Positions 63,627-64,000 of a stretch of 64,000 nucleotides of DNA are shown one piece after another. The stretch is from Halopseudomonas bauzanensis. GTDB taxonomy: Bacteria; Pseudomonadota; Gammaproteobacteria; Pseudomonadales; Pseudomonadaceae. Location of the stretch: assembly GCF_900114735.1 (NCBI RefSeq), contig NZ_FOUA01000002.1:186001-250000 (forward strand). The letters run 5' to 3'. The notes below the pieces were generated by a model that was not told the DNA's origin, ran no database searches, and saw only the letters and a program-made list of their open reading frames with translations. Position numbers and translations under genes: made by a program. The stretch's first letter is position 1. Every line of letters begins with the position of its first letter.

Positions 63627-64000
63627 TCAGTTCCGGATCAAGGGCGGTATTGCCTCAGGATTGTCCAGCAAAACGAAGTGGCTGCCGTCAGGCACTTCGA
63701 TGATCTGCAGGTTTTCAGCCTGCCGGGCGCTGTCCAGCATGGCCTCGCTCTGCAAGACACGATCCCGGCCCGGTACCAGCACCGCGCCACGTCTGACGTG
63801 ACGATAGATATCCGGCCCGGTATTGGTCATCCAGTCAGCGATATCCCTGGTATTGGTCATCAACACCCGGCTGCGCCGTGGGTTGAACGGCATGGCCAGG
63901 ATCAGCTCGCGCTTGAAGCTGTCATCCAGCGGCCCCCAGATGGGGCTGCGCAGAATCCCGGCTGGCTTGTGTTGCCATAGTAGATGAACCAGCGGCATCA
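63627..64000 (-). CDS. Alpha/beta hydrolase family protein (5' end beyond window)
   Basis: The C-terminal roughly 120 residues of an alpha/beta hydrolase. RRGAVLVPGRDRVLQSEAM carries the probable catalytic aspartate position and VPDGSHFVLLDNPEAIPPLIRN the probable catalytic histidine. The nucleophile elbow would lie outside the window. The stop is two bases before the trmO start codon, so it is probably in the same transcript as trmO and the DUF3301 gene. The substrate is unknown. Confidence 0.8.
   Translation of the reverse strand, partial: MPLVHLLWQHKPAGILRSPIWGPLDDSFKRELILAMPFNPRRSRVLMTNTRDIADWMTNTGPDIYRHVRRGAVLVPGRDRVLQSEAMLDSARQAENLQIIEVPDGSHFVLLDNPEAIPPLIRN

Overview
The window is the replication-origin region of a gammaproteobacterial chromosome, almost certainly a member of the Pseudomonadaceae. 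The evidence is the gene set and order (plsC-gyrB-recF-dnaN-dnaA / rpmH-rnpA-yidD-yidC-mnmE-mnmG-rsmG-parA-parB-atpIBEFHAGDC-glmU), close protein resemblance to remembered Pseudomonas sequences (XenA, GlyQ, MnmG, DnaA), high GC, and parS sites TGTTCCACGTGGAACA. A Halopseudomonas-like lineage is possible but cannot be shown from this sequence alone. No tRNA, rRNA, CRISPR array, insertion sequence or prophage was seen. Nearly all the DNA is core housekeeping sequence with short intergenic gaps.

Left part (1-13.7 kb): a partial endonuclease/exonuclease/phosphatase-family gene, dsbA and cytochrome c4; engB; a minus-strand small RNA gene between engB and polA that matches the position, promoter class and size of Pseudomonas ErsA; polA; a DUF2782 gene with thrB; xenA divergent from an ArsR-type regulator with a perfect palindrome between them; a chemoreceptor; and the zinc-uptake locus znuA / zur-znuC-znuB with a Zur box in the divergent gap.

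Middle (13.7-41.8 kb): a minus-strand run aroE-hemF-tsaC-dprA-LysM protein, then def-fmt-rsmB-trkA-trkH on the plus strand. A minus-strand run follows with tag, a TAXI-type TRAP transporter (binding protein, fused permease, DUF1850 protein), an LpxL-type acyltransferase and a PilZ protein. Next come ppnN, glyQ-glyS-gmhB-plsC, and the convergent gyrB-recF-dnaN-dnaA cluster. Two large structured inverted repeats flank glyQ-glyS-gmhB-plsC.

Origin and right part (41.8-64 kb): the 0.6-kb dnaA-rpmH gap carries perfect DnaA boxes and an AT-rich stretch (putative oriC). A second DnaA-box cluster with its own AT-rich stretch lies between mnmE and mnmG, the place where Escherichia coli has its oriC. 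ParA and ParB are encoded here; two perfect parS sites are inside recF and a near-perfect one is at 62.5 kb. The ATP synthase operon has a strong sigma70 promoter and perfect stem-loops just after atpE, atpA and atpD, three genes for multi-copy subunits. The window ends with glmU, a cyclopropane-fatty-acid-synthase-like methyltransferase, two small genes (one DUF192), a cysteine-rich secreted protein, DUF3301, trmO and a partial alpha/beta hydrolase.

The most notable observations are the ErsA-like RNA with an AlgU-type promoter, the two DnaA-box clusters, the three hairpins of the atp operon, the parS sites embedded in recF codons, and the xenA/ArsR palindrome.
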